Positions 35,093 to 43,169 of a stretch of 64,000 nucleotides of DNA are shown here, in pieces. The notes beneath the pieces were generated by a model, which was not told the origin of the DNA, did no database searches, and worked only from the letters and a program-made list of their open reading frames with translations. Origin of the DNA: Bin87 sp965232895. Its GTDB lineage: Bacteria > Chloroflexota > Dehalococcoidia > Lucifugimonadales > UBA3495. The stretch lies in NCBI GenBank assembly GCA_965232895.1, contig OZ247430.1, positions 930,001 through 994,000 of the forward strand. The letters are read 5' to 3'. The first letter of the stretch is position 1. The number at the start of each line of letters is the position of its first letter. The translations under genes were made by a program, and so were the position numbers.

Positions 35093-35250
35093 ACGCACAT
35101 CCAATCGGTCGCGACATGCTGCGCCGATTGGCAGGATCCATCGACGCCCGAGCCTGCATCATGGTCGCAGCGCTCCTCGGACCGGTCGTGCTCGTAATTC
35201 CCCGGATGACCCTGGAGGTCACGGAAGCCCACTGTCGGGCGTCGGCCTGA
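35050..35250 (+). pseudogene. Hydrophobic C-terminal protein fragment
   Basis: The third frame over the end of the GHKL gene reads DALLDRRQLAGSLNAHPIG, RRLAGSIDARACIMVAALLG and VVLVIPRMTLEVTEAHCRAS before a stop. It has protein-like composition and one hydrophobic segment but no start or upstream part. It may be the tail of a membrane protein joined to the ATPase by a deletion. Confidence 0.3.
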
Positions 35251-35287
35251 TGAGCTATGCCCTCCAGGGCAACGACCGGCTGGTGAT

Positions 35288-35596
35288 GTGGAAATTTCGC
35301 CCCTGGCGATCGTGCTGCTGCTGTCGGTGCCCTACGGCATCGCAGTCGGGGTATGCTGGACGGCGATGAACGTCCTGCGGCGAAATTACCGCCTGGACGT
35401 GCCGCTGTTCACCTTGGCCGGCATCCTGGTGCTGTGGAGGTTCACGACGCCGGTCCTGGACGGCCGGATGTACACCATCGGGGGGTTCGCCATGCCTGGC
35501 CCGGGGCTGGGCATACTATTGGTGGCGACCCTGACGGTGATCGCCATCGGTTCCGGCGCCGCGCTCCGGCGGTGGCGCCAGCCGGTTCTATCGTGA
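35288..35596 (+). CDS. Small membrane protein, unknown
   Basis: 102 residues from a GTG at 35288 with three hydrophobic segments: about 5-25, 38-52 and 72-92. Starts MEISPLAIVLLLSVPYGIAV. No family recognised and no clear ribosome site, so the start is uncertain. It follows the fragment above by 38 bases and could belong to the same damaged operon. Confidence 0.5.
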   Translation: MEISPLAIVLLLSVPYGIAVGVCWTAMNVLRRNYRLDVPLFTLAGILVLWRFTTPVLDGRMYTIGGFAMPGPGLGILLVATLTVIAIGSGAALRRWRQPVLS

Positions 35597-35638
35597 CATT
35601 GCCAACTCACACATTGAACGCCCAAGCGGAGGTCAACT

Positions 35639-36124
35639 ATGCCGAATGGAGGATCCGACTGTTGCGGAACTTGCTGGTTCAACCGGAAAAACCGTGGCCG
35701 GACCGGATATACACGCGTGGACAACCCAGAACCGGATCACTGCGAAATTAGAGACACGCCCATTGAAAACCCATTTTGGACTTACTGCGCCAACCACCCG
35801 CATCACCAGCCTGACAGCGATAGAATTCCCATCGGACCGATCTACGCCGGTCATGGAGGTTATCCTTATCAAAGAGAGGTATGGCGGCAATCCCCTGACA
35901 CAGAAGAAGTCCGACAGCATATTCTCGAATTGCTCAACGGTTTTCCGGAGAGCACGTCCCACGACTGGTATCCCGTATCGCCCGGACTGATCGAGATTAT
36001 CGTCTGGCAGTTGGGTGAGTTCAAAGAGTCCCAAGCTGTGCCGCAGCTGCAATGGATCGCAGAAAACGGTTCTGATGCTCTCCGCGACATGGCGCTCCGG
36101 GCACTGGAGAACATTCCCGGTTAA
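35639..36124 (+). CDS. Cys-rich protein with HEAT-like C-terminus
   Basis: 161 residues. The N-terminal third has a Cys cluster (DCCGTCWFN, HCEIRD, YCANH) that may bind zinc, with NPFWTYCANHPHHQP after it. The C-terminal third, LIEIIVWQLGEFKESQAVPQ and LQWIAENGSDALRDMALRAL, reads as one or two HEAT/PBS-type repeats. Function unknown. It starts 43 bases after the small membrane gene. Confidence 0.65.
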   Translation: MPNGGSDCCGTCWFNRKNRGRTGYTRVDNPEPDHCEIRDTPIENPFWTYCANHPHHQPDSDRIPIGPIYAGHGGYPYQREVWRQSPDTEEVRQHILELLNGFPESTSHDWYPVSPGLIEIIVWQLGEFKESQAVPQLQWIAENGSDALRDMALRALENIPG

Positions 36125-36481
36125 AACCACTACAGCATCAGAGCAGGAATAAACCAGATGTGAAACCGCCCTTTGGCCCGAATCCACCGAAAGAATGGGG
36201 ACGTGCCAGTCAGACCGCGCACGAGAATCATGGCAAGGAGACTGCAAGGCTTTAATGCCGAAAAATCGGGACAGGTGCGGGGCTACAGCCGCGCGAAGGG
36301 AAGATCGTCGGGCAGGTTGAGTTGGGAATCGCCCGAGGAACGGCCTGGTAGGGTCAATCAGGTTTGGATTGTCTTGAGAACGGGTTATGCGCCGTCGGCA
36401 CTGTGGTCAGGAAGGGAGCGACAGAGTACGCAACCGTACGAGGGCGCTGCTGAACCGGTTTTCCTAGGGATACCTCTTAAG
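36125..36481. other. Gap between the accessory island and an IS copy
   Basis: A 31-codon frame from a GTG at 36160 (KPPFGPNPPKEWGRASQTAH...) has protein-like content but no ribosome site; I do not call it a gene. The rest has no feature I can support. Confidence 0.35.
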
Positions 36482-37954
36482 CTGGACTTTGTACAAAAAC
36501 TAGAAAAATGAAGCGGGCAGGGTAAGCTGGGTTGACCCGACATCTCACCGTAGTTCGACCCATGCTCACCCTGCCCGATGCCATTGTAACGGTTCTCTTT
36601 CCCTTCGCCATGCCGTTCCAACACCGCACTTGGCGAAAGGCTCAGGTCCTATTGGTCGGCACGACCCTGACCCCGGGCCAGCGCACGGTGGCCTCGGCAT
36701 TGCGCGTCATGGGCCGCAGCGGGGACCGCAACTATGCCCGCTACCATCATGCGCTGAACCGGGCAGTATGGTCGCCCCTTGGAGCGTCCCAGGTTTTGCT
36801 CCGGCTGCTGATCGGGCTCTCGACCACGGCGACGGCCCCCTGGCGTTCGGTATCGACGAAACCCTGGAGCGGCGGCAAGGTCCAAAGATCAACGCCCTGG
36901 GTGTCTACCGAGATGGCGTGCGTTCCAGCCGCAGCTATACAGTCAAGGCCAGCGGTTTGCGTTGGATCTCACTGATGTGGTTGGGACACATCCCCTGGGC
37001 CGGTCGATACTGGGCCCTGCCCTTCCTCACCGTGCTGGCGCCATCGGAACGCTATCACCAAAAGCGGGGACGCCGCCACAAGAAGGTCACTGACTGGGCC
37101 CGGCAAATGATCCTGCAACTGCGCCGCTGGCTGCCGCACCGGCCTCTGGTAGTGGTGGGCGACAGCAGCTACGCCGTCCTCGATCTGCTCCACTGCGGCC
37201 AGTCTCTCCGTGAACCGGCAACCCTCATCGCCAGACTGCGCCTGGACGCCGGTCTCTACGATCCCGCGCCGCCCCGTCAACCGGGTCAAACCGGCCGACC
37301 CCGGGTGAAGGGATCACGTCAACCCACCCTCAAGCAACGCCTTGACGATCCCGACCGGCCTTGGGACACCGTGTCGGTGTCCTGGTATGACGGCGCCGTC
37401 CGCACTCTGGAACTGTCTTCCCAGACCGCCGTCTGGTACCACCACGGCAAACCGCCCGTGCCCATCCGGTGGGCGCTGGTTCGAGACCCCGATGCTGAAC
37501 TCGACACTCAAGCCCGGCTCGGCACGGATCAATCGGTCAACCCAATACAGATCCTCCAGTGGTTTGTGCTGCGTTGGCAACTGGAAGTCACCTGCCAGGA
37601 AAAGTCACCTACCAAGATGTGCGGGCTCACTGGGGCGTGGAAGATCAGCGCCAATGGTCAGATCGCGCCATCGCCCGCACTACGCCCATCCTGATGGGTC
37701 TGTTTTCCTGGATCGCCCTGGCGGCTCACACGCTGCAGCAAGAGAGCCTCATCACCCAACGTAGCGCAGCCTGGTACGACAAGCCGTCGCCTACCTTCGT
37801 GGATGCCATCGCCCTCGTGCGACGACGCCTGTGGCTGGCGTCCCAGAGTTTTGCAATGTCGTCGCCCGACGACAACCGGGAAAAACAGGCTCTCGATTTA
37901 TACGCGCGGCTTATCGATCCCCTCGCCTACGCCGCTTGAACGTACAAAGTCCAG
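36482..37954 (+). mobile_element. Insertion sequence, copy 1 (13-bp inverted ends)
   Basis: 1,473 bp bounded by perfect 13-bp inverted repeats CTGGACTTTGTAC (36482-36494) and GTACAAAGTCCAG (37942-37954). It holds one DDE transposase gene, which is broken. No target duplication is seen (ttaag left, attgg right), so it is old or rearranged. It is a relative of the copy at 44.9-46.4 kb, which shares the CTGGACTTT end. Confidence 0.88.
36562..37939 (+). pseudogene. DDE transposase (IS701/DDE_5-like), frameshifted
   Basis: Same protein as the copy at 45.0 kb: starts MLTLPDAIVTVLFPFAMPF. DDE residues are visible as FGIDETLERR, VVVGDSSYAVLDLL and WGVEDQRQWSDRAIART region. Two breaks: near 36805-36830 (frame change before FGIDET) and near 37600, where a 17-base insertion repeats AAGTCACCT. 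The exact IS family is not certain. Confidence 0.82.
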
Positions 37955-38010
37955 ATTGGGCGATCTTCTCGAACCACGACTCCGGCAACGACGGCATCCT
38001 TCGACAGGAT

Positions 38011-38024
38011 CTCACGCGTACCCA
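38011..38024. repeat. Isolated MITE end
   Basis: CTCACGCGTACCCA, identical to the terminus of the MITE at 42.12 kb, with TTTT following. After that the sequence diverges into another repeat. No right end is present nearby, so this is a relic. Confidence 0.55.
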
Positions 38025-38030
38025 TTTTTG

Positions 38031-38108
38031 TAAATCGTCAGAATCAGGATTGGAGCTTTCTGCCCCTAATGGTCTCAATCCGGTCCAATCCTGAAATTCG
38101 GTAAATCC
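38031..38108. repeat. Dispersed repeat R, copy 1 (start of duplicated unit)
   Basis: The stretch from GTAAATCGTCAGAATCAGGA to CGGTAAATCC is nearly identical to 40119-40223, including the segment GGAGCTTTCTGCCCC. It is the start of a roughly 1.1-kb tandem duplication, interrupted here by the IS110-type element. A shorter third trace (GTAAATCGTCAGAAT) is at 41168-41182. Confidence 0.75.
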
Positions 38109-38318
38109 TTGTATCTTGGAGAAGCCAACGACGCGGCAGACCGTTAATCCTGAGGCTCGCTGTGCGAAGCCGTGAATCAGCAAGGTCGCCGCGTCGTTCA
38201 CCCTTGGCTAACCCGAACAGTTGTGAGGGGCTGACTAACCAGACCCCGTATTGCAAGGCAGGGTAGTCCGGGAATGGCCGGCCAAGCCAAACCAAAGGTA
38301 CGGGGAGTGTAAAACATC
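38109..38318 (+). ncRNA. Candidate bridge-RNA region of the IS110-type element
   Basis: IS110 elements of the IS621 type carry a structured guide (bridge) RNA in the non-coding left end before the transposase. This 210-base left end is GC-rich with local palindromes, for instance GACGCGG/CCGCGTC near 38125-38196. Location and length fit; structure and target loops were not computed. Confidence 0.35.
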
Positions 38319-39077
38319 ATGACCACCGAGACAATGACCATCATCAGCATTGACGTGTCCCAAGCTTGCCTGGATTGTTGGGCGCTTCCGGCAGACCGGG
38401 CCTGGAGTGTGGAGTACACCGACGCCAGTCTGAGCGAGCTGGTGGCGGAGTTGGTCCCGCTGGAGCCGCAGCGGGTCATCGTAGAGGCCACTGGGGGATT
38501 GGAAACCCGGCTGGTGGTGGAGTTGGCCGCCGCCGGACTGCCCGCAGTGGTGGTCAATCCGCGCCAGGTGGTGTCGTCGGAACTGGTGGTTGCCCAGATT
38601 GATGACCACCTGGCGCTGTTGGGAAGGCAGGTGGCCCAACTGGACCAGGACATCGCCGCGCTGCTGCAAGACCACGCCGTCTGGCAAACCCGATCCAAAC
38701 TGCTGCGCTCCATCCCCGGGGTGGGGCCGGTCCTGGTCTCCACGCTGATCGCCCAGCTGCCCGAGCTGGGACACGCCAGCCCCAAGGCAATCGCCGCCCT
38801 GGCGGGCGTGGCTCCCTACAACCGGGACAGCGGACAATGGCGCGGCAAACGCTCGGTGTGGGGCGGCCGGCGCCAGTTGCGGGCCGCCTGGTACCTGGCA
38901 ACCCTGGCGGCCACCCGATGCAACCCAGCCATCCGAGCCTGTTATGAGCGTCTGCTGGCCGCCGGCAAGGCCCAGAAGGTCGCCCTCATCGCGTGTATGC
39001 GCAAGCTGCTCACCATTTGCAACGCCATCATCAAATCCAACACCCCCTGGCAAAATCCTGTTGCCGCCGCCGCCTAA
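38319..39077 (+). CDS. IS110-family transposase, internally shortened
   Basis: 252 residues against a usual 320-400. The N-terminal DEDD domain begins IISIDVSQACLDCWALPAD (first Asp) and VIVEATGGLE (Glu), but after VVVNPRQV it jumps to VSSELVVAQIDDHLALLGRQ, leaving out the part that normally carries the KTDxxDA acidic residues. The C-terminal Transposase_20 domain is complete: LLRSIPGVGPVLVSTLIAQL and AALAGVAPYNRDSGQWRGKR with the active Ser. An in-frame deletion probably makes it inactive or dependent on another copy. Confidence 0.85.
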   Translation: MTTETMTIISIDVSQACLDCWALPADRAWSVEYTDASLSELVAELVPLEPQRVIVEATGGLETRLVVELAAAGLPAVVVNPRQVVSSELVVAQIDDHLALLGRQVAQLDQDIAALLQDHAVWQTRSKLLRSIPGVGPVLVSTLIAQLPELGHASPKAIAALAGVAPYNRDSGQWRGKRSVWGGRRQLRAAWYLATLAATRCNPAIRACYERLLAAGKAQKVALIACMRKLLTICNAIIKSNTPWQNPVAAAA

Positions 39078-39119
39078 CCCCTTGACCATCAAGACAGTTG
39101 CTGATTCTGACGTTTCCCG

Positions 39120-39140
39120 CCGCGTCGGCGCGGGTATAAT
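39120..39140 (+). promoter_or_regulatory. -10 box with adjoining palindrome, Uma2 copy 1
   Basis: CCGCG-TCGG-CGCGG (39120-39133) directly precedes TATAAT (39135-39140), 62 bases before the ATG. The same arrangement stands before the second Uma2 gene at 40242-40262. The palindrome lies where a repressor would block the promoter. No good -35 is seen. Confidence 0.4.
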
Positions 39141-39202
39141 GGCCCCAACCAGGCCCGCCCCTGGCCAACCGCAACTCCACGCTAGACCCACCGAGGTTCG
39201 GC

Positions 39203-40006
39203 ATGACCACCGCCAACACCACCGGCAACACCACCAAAGTCCAGCAGCCTTTCCGGCTGCCGGACATACCCGACCGCGAGCCCGATGAAGTGACGCAGTT
39301 TGACCAGATTACCAAGACCGGCAGCGCCCACTACCTGGCGCAACACCTGGGCAACCCTGAGACCACTCTGGTGGAGGCTGACCGCTGGGTCGTCCCCACC
39401 GCTGACTTCGACAAGCGCCGCGCCCGCTACCCCGACCTCATGGTCGCCCGGGGCGTGGACCCGGCGGCGTACAAGGCCAGCAACGGGTACATCGTTACGG
39501 AGCAGGGCAAGCCGCCGGACTTCGTGCTGGAGATAGCGTCGGAGAGCACGGCAGACACGGACCTGGGGATCAAGAGGGACTACTACGCGTCGCTGGGCAT
39601 CCCGGAGTACTGGCGGTTTGACGAGACCGGGCAGCACCACGGGGCGAAGCTGACCGGGGAGCGGCTGGTGGCGGGCCGGTACGAATCCATAGAGATTGAG
39701 GCGTTGCCGGGCGGGGTGTTGCAGGGGTACAGCCGAGCGCTCAACTTGCACTTGCGTTGGGAGGAGGGCCGGCTGGCGTGGCAGGACCCGGCCACGGGGC
39801 GCCCCATCGCAACGCTGGAAGACGAGCGGTGGGAGCGCCTGCGTGAACGTGAAGGCCGTGTTCAGGCTGAGGACAGGGCTGACAGCGAACGGCAAACCCG
39901 CATTCAGGCCGAGGCGCGCGCCGACAGCGAACGGCAAACCCGCATCCAGGTCGAGGCGCGCAACCGGGAGTTGGAAGAGGAACTGTGGCGGCTTCGGGGC
40001 AACTGA
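39203..40006 (+). CDS. Uma2-family (DUF820) PD-(D/E)XK nuclease-fold protein, copy 1
   Basis: 267 residues. The core carries the family active-site pattern: PDLMVARG (Asp), PDFVLEIASESTADTDLGIK (Glu, with Lys at the end of the DxxxK stretch) and YASLGIPEYWRFD. The C-terminal tail is a charged coiled coil with a repeated unit EARADSERQTRIQ. The N-terminal 20 residues are low-complexity Thr/Asn. Uma2 proteins are abundant in cyanobacteria and Chloroflexota; function unknown. The gene is part of a tandem duplication with the next gene. Confidence 0.9.
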   Translation: MTTANTTGNTTKVQQPFRLPDIPDREPDEVTQFDQITKTGSAHYLAQHLGNPETTLVEADRWVVPTADFDKRRARYPDLMVARGVDPAAYKASNGYIVTEQGKPPDFVLEIASESTADTDLGIKRDYYASLGIPEYWRFDETGQHHGAKLTGERLVAGRYESIEIEALPGGVLQGYSRALNLHLRWEEGRLAWQDPATGRPIATLEDERWERLREREGRVQAEDRADSERQTRIQAEARADSERQTRIQVEARNRELEEELWRLRGN

Positions 40007-40118
40007 AAAGGGTTCGCATGGCCATTTCCAATACATGACCATTTCCAAGCCGGAACGGGTGATTCAAGGCTGATCGCCCGGAGCTGATCCCGCGGCGCCG
40101 GCGCCCCGCCGTTTTTTC

Positions 40119-40223
40119 GCAAATCGTCATAATCAGGATTTGCGGGATTTATGGATTATCAGGATTGGAGCTTTCTGCCCCGAATGGCCTCAATCCGGTC
40201 CAATCCTGAAATCCGGTAAATCC
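40119..40223. repeat. Dispersed repeat R, copy 2
   Basis: Same repeat as 38031-38108 with an extra AT-rich insert near its start. It opens the second unit of the tandem duplication and is uninterrupted, so it serves as the empty site for the IS110-type insertion. Confidence 0.75.
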
Positions 40224-40323
40224 GGCTTCTGACGTTTCCCGCCGCGTCGGCGCGGGTATAATGGCCCCAACGGGCCACCCCCTGGCCAACCGCAACTCCA
40301 CGCTAGACCCACCGAGGTTCGGC

Positions 40324-41055
40324 ATGACCACCGCCAACACCACCACGAACACCACCGGCAACACCACCAAAGTCCAGCAGCCTTTCCGGTTGCCGGACAT
40401 ACCCGACCGCGAGCCCGACGAAGTGACCCAATACGACCAGATTACCAAGACCGGCAGCGCCCACTACCTGGCGCAACACCTGGGCAACCCGCAGACCACT
40501 CTGGTGGAGGCTGACCGCTGGGTCGTCCCCACCGCTGACTTCGACAAGCGCCGCGCCCGCTACCCCGACCTCATGGTCGCCCGGGGCGTGGACCCGGCGG
40601 CGTACAAGGCCAGCAACGGGTACATCGTTACGGAGCAGGGCAAGCCGCCGGACTTCGTGCTGGAGATAGCGTCGGAGAGCACGGCAGACACGGACCTGGG
40701 GATCAAGAGGGACTACTACGCGTCGCTGGGCATCCCGGAGTACTGGCGGTTTGACGAGACCGGGGAACACCACGGGGCGAAGCTGGCCGGGGAACGGCTG
40801 GTGGCGGGCCGGTACGAATCCATAGAGATTGAGGAGTTGCCGGGCGGGGTGTTGCAGGGGTACAGCCGGGCGCTCAACCTGCACTTGCGTTGGGAGGAGG
40901 GCCGGCTGGCGTGGCAGGACCCGGCCACGGGGCGCCCCATCGCAACGTTGGAAGACGAGCGGCGGGAACGCATCCAGGCCGAGGCGCGCGCCAATGCCGC
41001 CGAGTCCCGCAACCGGGAGTTGGAAGAGGAACTGTGGCGGTTGCGGGGCAACTGA
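40324..41055 (+). CDS. Uma2-family (DUF820) PD-(D/E)XK nuclease-fold protein, copy 2
   Basis: 243 residues, almost identical to copy 1 through the nuclease core (PDLMVARG, PDFVLEIASEST, YASLGIPEYWRFDETGEHHG). It differs by a longer Thr-rich start (NTTTNTTGNTTK) and a shorter coiled-coil tail, where one or two of the repeated units are missing. The upstream 90 bases including the -10 box are also duplicated. The ATG at 40324 matches copy 1; the frame is open further upstream only by chance. Confidence 0.9.
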   Translation: MTTANTTTNTTGNTTKVQQPFRLPDIPDREPDEVTQYDQITKTGSAHYLAQHLGNPQTTLVEADRWVVPTADFDKRRARYPDLMVARGVDPAAYKASNGYIVTEQGKPPDFVLEIASESTADTDLGIKRDYYASLGIPEYWRFDETGEHHGAKLAGERLVAGRYESIEIEELPGGVLQGYSRALNLHLRWEEGRLAWQDPATGRPIATLEDERRERIQAEARANAAESRNRELEEELWRLRGN

Positions 41056-41195
41056 AAAGGGTTCGCATGACTATTTCCAATACATGACCATTTCCAAGCC
41101 GGAACGGGTGATTCAAGGCTGATCGTCCGGAGCTGATCCCGCGGCTCCGGCGGCCGGCCGTTTTCCCGTAAATCGTCAGAATGCAGAAATGCAGA

Positions 41196-41247
41196 CGCCC
41201 CGCCGTTCCTGTCGGTCACCGGGCAAAGACAGGAGGGCGGCGGGGCG
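41196..41247 (-). terminator. Long GC hairpin downstream of the hydrolase
   Basis: CGCCCCGCCG and CCTGTC pair with GACAGG and CGGCGGGGCG around a loop, about 16 pairs with a small internal bulge. It lies 26 bases past the stop of the minus-strand hydrolase and also faces the Uma2 gene. Confidence 0.65.
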
Positions 41248-41273
41248 GCAACGGCTTCAGCGGTCTGGAGTCG

Positions 41274-42032
41274 TCAGGCTGAGGTGACCGCCGGCTGGTG
41301 GGCCTTCAGGAACCGGCGGGCGTGCGCCACCGCCTCGTCGATGTGCTCCTGGCTATCCTTCCACGGATAGATGGTCATCTCAGAGTTCGGGGCGAGGTCG
41401 GCGACTTCCCTGGCGACCGCATAGGGGTGGGCCGGCACGTCTTCGGGCGCGACCAGGATCGGCGTCTGCAGGTTGCGCACGAAATCGCGGTCAACCGTGA
41501 ACACGAAGTCCGCGCGGTTGGTGTACATGTTCGTTAAGAAATCATGCACCATGTCCATGGTTATATCCGGACGTTTTTCGCAGAGGGGCGGCCCCCAGCC
41601 CGCGATGTTGTTCTGGTAGAAGAGGTCCGGCAACTCGGGCCGGAACCCGCTGGGCTGCATGAACGCGACCGCAACGATGCGGTCCGAGGCCAGGCGGAGC
41701 AGGTTGTGCATCATCGGCCCGCCGATGCAGAACCCCATGACCATGAACTCGCCGATGCCGAGAAAGTCCATGAGGCCAAGCTGGTCTTCGGAGTAGGCGT
41801 CCCAGGGACGGTCGATCTCCAGTGGGCCGGTGGACTGGCCGGGCGGCGCGTTGCGCAGGTCGGCGGCGATGACGCGGAAGTCGTTCTTGAAGGCCTCCAT
41901 GGGGTTGAAGGGATGCGTCTGCAGGCCGGCCACGGTGGAGTTGAGCCCACCGCCCGGGACAATCAGCAGGGGAAATCCCGAACCGACCTCTTCGTAATAG
42001 ATGCGGGTGTCGCCTCTTTCGTAGAACGGCAT
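41274..42032 (-). CDS. Alpha/beta hydrolase with Cys at the nucleophile elbow
   Basis: 252 residues; GGAGG 9 bases before the ATG at 42032. The fold is clear: FPLLIVPGGGLNSTVAG (oxyanion loop), RVIAADLRNAPPGQSTGP, nucleophile elbow VMGFCIGGPMMH, where the normal Ser of GxSxG is Cys as in dienelactone hydrolase, acid in VAPEDVPAHP and His in SQEHIDEAV. No signal peptide. A Cys nucleophile suggests a lactone or thioester substrate rather than simple esters; that is inference. It stands alone between the Uma2 pair and a MITE. Confidence 0.87.
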   Translation of the reverse strand: MPFYERGDTRIYYEEVGSGFPLLIVPGGGLNSTVAGLQTHPFNPMEAFKNDFRVIAADLRNAPPGQSTGPLEIDRPWDAYSEDQLGLMDFLGIGEFMVMGFCIGGPMMHNLLRLASDRIVAVAFMQPSGFRPELPDLFYQNNIAGWGPPLCEKRPDITMDMVHDFLTNMYTNRADFVFTVDRDFVRNLQTPILVAPEDVPAHPYAVAREVADLAPNSEMTIYPWKDSQEHIDEAVAHARRFLKAHQPAVTSA

Positions 42033-42123
42033 GGCAGTGGTCCTCCATCAGAGAGTGTCAGGGTTGCTTCGTCTCGATCTTACGGGGTGAATCTAAGCCA
42101 CGTCGGTCAAGCGGTCAACAAGG

Positions 42124-42277
42124 CTCACGCGTACCCATTTTGTCTTTTACATCGATGCACCGGATGAACAGGATTTGATTGATTATTATGAACGCCCCAC
42201 CCGCACGCCATCATCCGGTCTATCCTGCATATCGATGTAAATTGGCTCCCGCAGTCGTCAAACTGGGTACGCGTGGG
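42124..42277. mobile_element. 154-bp MITE, palindromic
   Basis: Ends CTCACGCGTACCCA (42124-42137) and TGGGTACGCGTGGG (42264-42277), 13 of 14 paired. Inside, TTTACATCGATG and CATATCGATGTAAA continue the inverted symmetry. Its left 34 bases match the right end of the MITE at 44.8-46.5 kb with only two differences, so they are one family. Flanks tcaacaagg and gcaatcagg could be a decayed 9-bp target copy. No coding capacity. Confidence 0.75.
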
Positions 42278-42312
42278 GCAATCAGGACTAACGTTCCGGT
42301 TTCAGACGCCGC

Positions 42313-43146
42313 CTATGGCCGCCAGTCATGGCGCGGTTTCCAGCCCAGCATGCGCTGTGCCTTCGCTGTGCTGATCACGCTGGCAGCGCCCTCCAGCCCG
42401 TCCCGTATCTCCACCCGGTCGCCGAAGTTGCGCCTGACCAGCTCGATTGTGGGCTCGGCGAAACGGCTGGAGGGCTGGGCGAGCATGAAGGCTTCGTACT
42501 CTTCGATGTCCGCATCCAGCGCCAGCACGTGCGCTTCGGCCACGTCACGGGCATCGGCGTAGGCCCACATCACCAGCGTGAGCGGATCCTCCGGCGTGGG
42601 GGCCGGCCAGGGGAACTCTGCTTGCACTCCGGGCAGCGCAACGTTGGTGAACCGGAGGCTGACCACGGTGGTGTCGGAGTTGCGCGCGATCATCCGGCCA
42701 ATATCCTCGCCGACCTGCTTGGTCAGGCCGTAGGGTTCGAAGGGCATCATGGGATGTTCCTCGTCCAGGGGCAGGTATAGCGGTACGAAGGCGTTGCCGT
42801 CGTGGGCCCACCCCATGCCGAACGCGCTGGACGAGAACACCACGCGCCGCAGCCCCAACTCCGCCGCCGACATCATGACGTTGAAGTCGGCGGCCACGTT
42901 GTTCTCAAAAATGACCCTGGGTTCGGCTCGCTGCGGCCCGGGAATGGCTCCCATGTGAATTACGGCTTCGGCGCCGGTGAGGATTTCTGCCACCGCCCCG
43001 GCGTCTCCGAGGTCGCAGCGCACGAACTCCGTCGGAAGGTCATCGGCAGGCAGTTGATCCGTTGCCAGGACTTCCCGGCCCTGGTCCACCAGCAATTGCA
43101 CGACGCGGCGTCCCAGCCTGCCGGCCGCTCCCGTTACTACTAGCAT
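42313..43146 (-). CDS. NAD(P)-dependent extended SDR (epimerase/dehydratase family)
   Basis: 277 residues; GGAGG just before the ATG at 43146. The cofactor motif is VVTGAAGRLGRRVVQLL (residues 3-19), the acidic residue ending strand 2 (ATDQ) favours NAD, the catalytic Ser lies in VVFSSSAFGMG and Y-x3-K in EPYGLTKQVGED. The ALPGVQAEFPW loop is not that of UDP-sugar epimerases; the size and layout recall uronate dehydrogenases. It lies 23 bases downstream of the amidase on the same strand, so a two-gene operon is likely. Substrate unknown. Confidence 0.87.
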   Translation of the reverse strand: MLVVTGAAGRLGRRVVQLLVDQGREVLATDQLPADDLPTEFVRCDLGDAGAVAEILTGAEAVIHMGAIPGPQRAEPRVIFENNVAADFNVMMSAAELGLRRVVFSSSAFGMGWAHDGNAFVPLYLPLDEEHPMMPFEPYGLTKQVGEDIGRMIARNSDTTVVSLRFTNVALPGVQAEFPWPAPTPEDPLTLVMWAYADARDVAEAHVLALDADIEEYEAFMLAQPSSRFAEPTIELVRRNFGDRVEIRDGLEGAASVISTAKAQRMLGWKPRHDWRP

Positions 43147-43169
43147 CTTCGCCTCCGGTCGAACCCACT

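Larger units (their letters stand above)
38109..39104 (+). mobile_element. IS110-type element, ends set by comparison with the duplicate
   Basis: In the second copy of the duplicated unit GGTAAATCC is followed after three bases by TTCTGACGTTTCCC (40215-40240). In the first copy the same two flanks are separated by about 1.0 kb holding an IS110 transposase. That fixes the element to about 38109-39104, within a few bases. There are no inverted ends, as expected for the family. About 210 bases precede and 27 follow the gene. Confidence 0.8.

Noticed and set aside
36160..36255. 31-codon Pro-rich frame after the HEAT-like gene
   Set aside because: No convincing ribosome site and no recognisable relative.
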